Part shown: positions 5,526-5,872 of the stretch, piece after piece
Layout of the letters: the number at the start of each line of letters is the position of its first letter
Numbering within the stretch: position 1 is the stretch's first letter
Assembly (NCBI GenBank): GCA_012514855.1
Contig: JAAYZL010000025.1
Coordinates: forward strand, 1 to 5,872
Direction of reading: 5' to 3'
Length of the DNA: 5,872 nucleotides
Origin: Clostridiales bacterium
GTDB lineage: Bacteria; Bacillota_A; Clostridia; Christensenellales; Aristaeellaceae
Notes under the pieces: generated by a model
Told to the model about the DNA's origin: nothing
Database searches by the model: none
What the model saw: the letters and a program-made list of their open reading frames with translations, nothing else
Program-made: the position numbers and the translations under genes

Positions 5526-5548
5526 GGCGGACAGGACCGCCTACCTGC

Positions 5549-5590
5549 CCGGCCTTCGCGCGGAAATTCGCGGGAATCTCAGAAGGCCGG
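5549..5590. repeat. Compound palindrome between repeat elements
   Basis: CCGGCCTTC (5549-5557) pairs with GAAGGCCGG (5582-5590) as a 9-bp stem, and an inner CGCG/CGCG pair (around GAAATT) can form within. The design, a 9-bp outer stem with a second hairpin inside, is like the compound hairpin at 4722-4763, though the sequence differs. No gene is seen in this stretch. Confidence 0.55.
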
Positions 5591-5599
5591 CCCTTTCCA

Positions 5600-5629
5600 T
5601 GCGTTGAAAAACCGCAGTTTTTCAACGCT
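5600..5629 (+). repeat. Hairpin XB, left copy
   Basis: GCGTTGAAAAAC and GTTTTTCAACGC form a perfect 12-bp stem around CGCA, with a T on each side. This 30-base unit is exactly repeated at 5755-5784, in the same orientation, and the two copies directly bracket element copy B. Confidence 0.9.
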
Positions 5630-5754
5630 CAGACCATCAACAGAGTCCGCTCCTCCCTTGGGGATGGATGAAGGGGTCGAAACCCCTTCATTTTCAATCC
5701 GCAGGCGGCGGCATGCACGTCGCCGAGGAGCGTGGCGACTTTGTCGACACGCTG
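5630..5754 (+). mobile_element. MITE-like palindromic element, copy B (125 bp)
   Basis: This is the shorter form of the repeat at 4598-4823: it begins CAGACCATCAACAGAGTCCG and ends GTGGCGACTTTGTCGACACGCTG. The first 103 bases differ from copy A at about eight positions. Hairpins are at 5668-5691 (identical to copy A) and 5704-5724, where one A-T pair of copy A is G-T here so that pairing is kept. At the right end AGCGTG...CACGCT with CGAC...GTCG inside makes a further stem that includes the terminus. It has no coding capacity. The orientation is the same as copy A, offset by 1,032 bases. It lies between the exported-protein promoter and the end of the TRAP gene. Confidence 0.72.
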
Positions 5755-5784
5755 TGCGTTGAAAAACCGCAGTTTTTCAACGCT
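5755..5784 (-). repeat. Hairpin XB, right copy, directly after the TRAP permease stop codon
   Basis: It is identical to 5600-5629. It touches the stop codon of the dctM-like gene (TAA on the minus strand at 5787-5785). The 12-bp stem there probably ends or protects that transcript, although no T-run follows on the minus strand. Its position suggests it is the original chromosomal hairpin, with the left copy made by duplication. Confidence 0.8.
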
Positions 5785-5872
5785 TTACCCCATCCCCAGC
5801 GCGCCCGGCAGCCACATCGAGATCGCCGGGATGTAGGTCACGAGCATCAGCCCCGCGACCATCACGCCGTAC
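5785..5872 (-). CDS. TRAP transporter large permease (DctM type), C-terminal fragment
   Basis: The minus strand enters from the window edge and reads YGVMVAGLMLVTYIPAIS then MWLPGALGMG and TAA. A final hydrophobic helix ending in TYIPAIS-x-WLP is the usual C-terminus of the large membrane subunit of TRAP transporters, which import carboxylates with a periplasmic or extracytoplasmic binding protein and a sodium gradient. Only 28 codons are visible, so the subfamily and substrate cannot be told. The small permease and binding-protein genes would be expected further right. The stop codon is followed immediately by hairpin XB. Confidence 0.75.
   Translation of the reverse strand, partial: YGVMVAGLMLVTYIPAISMWLPGALGMG

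Noticed and set aside
4574..5784. CRISPR array
   Set aside because: The palindromic 24-30-nt repeats occur only in pairs, the spacing is irregular (over 100 bases) and what lies between them is itself repeated; no cas gene is nearby.

Overview
The window is GC-rich throughout and carries strong AGGAGG-type ribosome binding sites and textbook sigma-A promoters. The protein families (QueH, a DUF4332-like helix-hairpin-helix protein, an exported protein with an NWVTGVSSPW signature, a LarA-like racemase) best fit a high-GC anaerobe of the Bacillota (Clostridia). The mix of OFA-type MFS, TRAP and LarA-like genes would also fit Synergistota. The taxon is an inference; there is no rRNA gene to settle it.

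Layout. Positions 2-805 (+) are the C-terminal part of an OFA/OxlT-type MFS carboxylate transporter, followed 12 bases later by queH (818-1354, +), the epoxyqueuosine reductase. A strong hairpin (1437-1466) separates these from a convergent minus-strand unit. That unit is a FadR/FCD-type GntR regulator (3107-3823), then about 320 bases holding an in-frame remnant of a zinc alcohol dehydrogenase, then a LarA-family nickel-pincer racemase/epimerase (1523-2788). The regulator has a consensus promoter that lies back to back with a second consensus promoter driving a DUF4332-like gene (3944-4567, +). Beyond that lies a repeat-rich zone (4574-4847), a small exported or membrane-anchored hypothetical protein (4867-5415, -), a second repeat-rich zone (5484-5784), and the last 28 codons of a TRAP transporter large permease (5785-5872, -).

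How the genes may work together. The regulator, LarA-like enzyme, lost dehydrogenase and carboxylate transporters (OFA-type MFS and TRAP) look like parts of hydroxycarboxylate uptake and catabolism. The substrate cannot be read from the sequence. queH belongs to tRNA modification and is probably only an operon passenger.

Most unusual feature. Two copies of a short palindrome-filled element (125 bp at 5630-5754; 226 bp at 4598-4823, with a 101-nt extra block) begin CAGACC and end ACGCTG. Their shared parts are about 92% identical. Each copy is bracketed by a direct duplication of a hairpin (24 nt for one, 30 nt for the other), and the two hairpins are unrelated in overall sequence. This looks like a MITE-like element that inserts next to, and duplicates, intergenic terminator-type palindromes.
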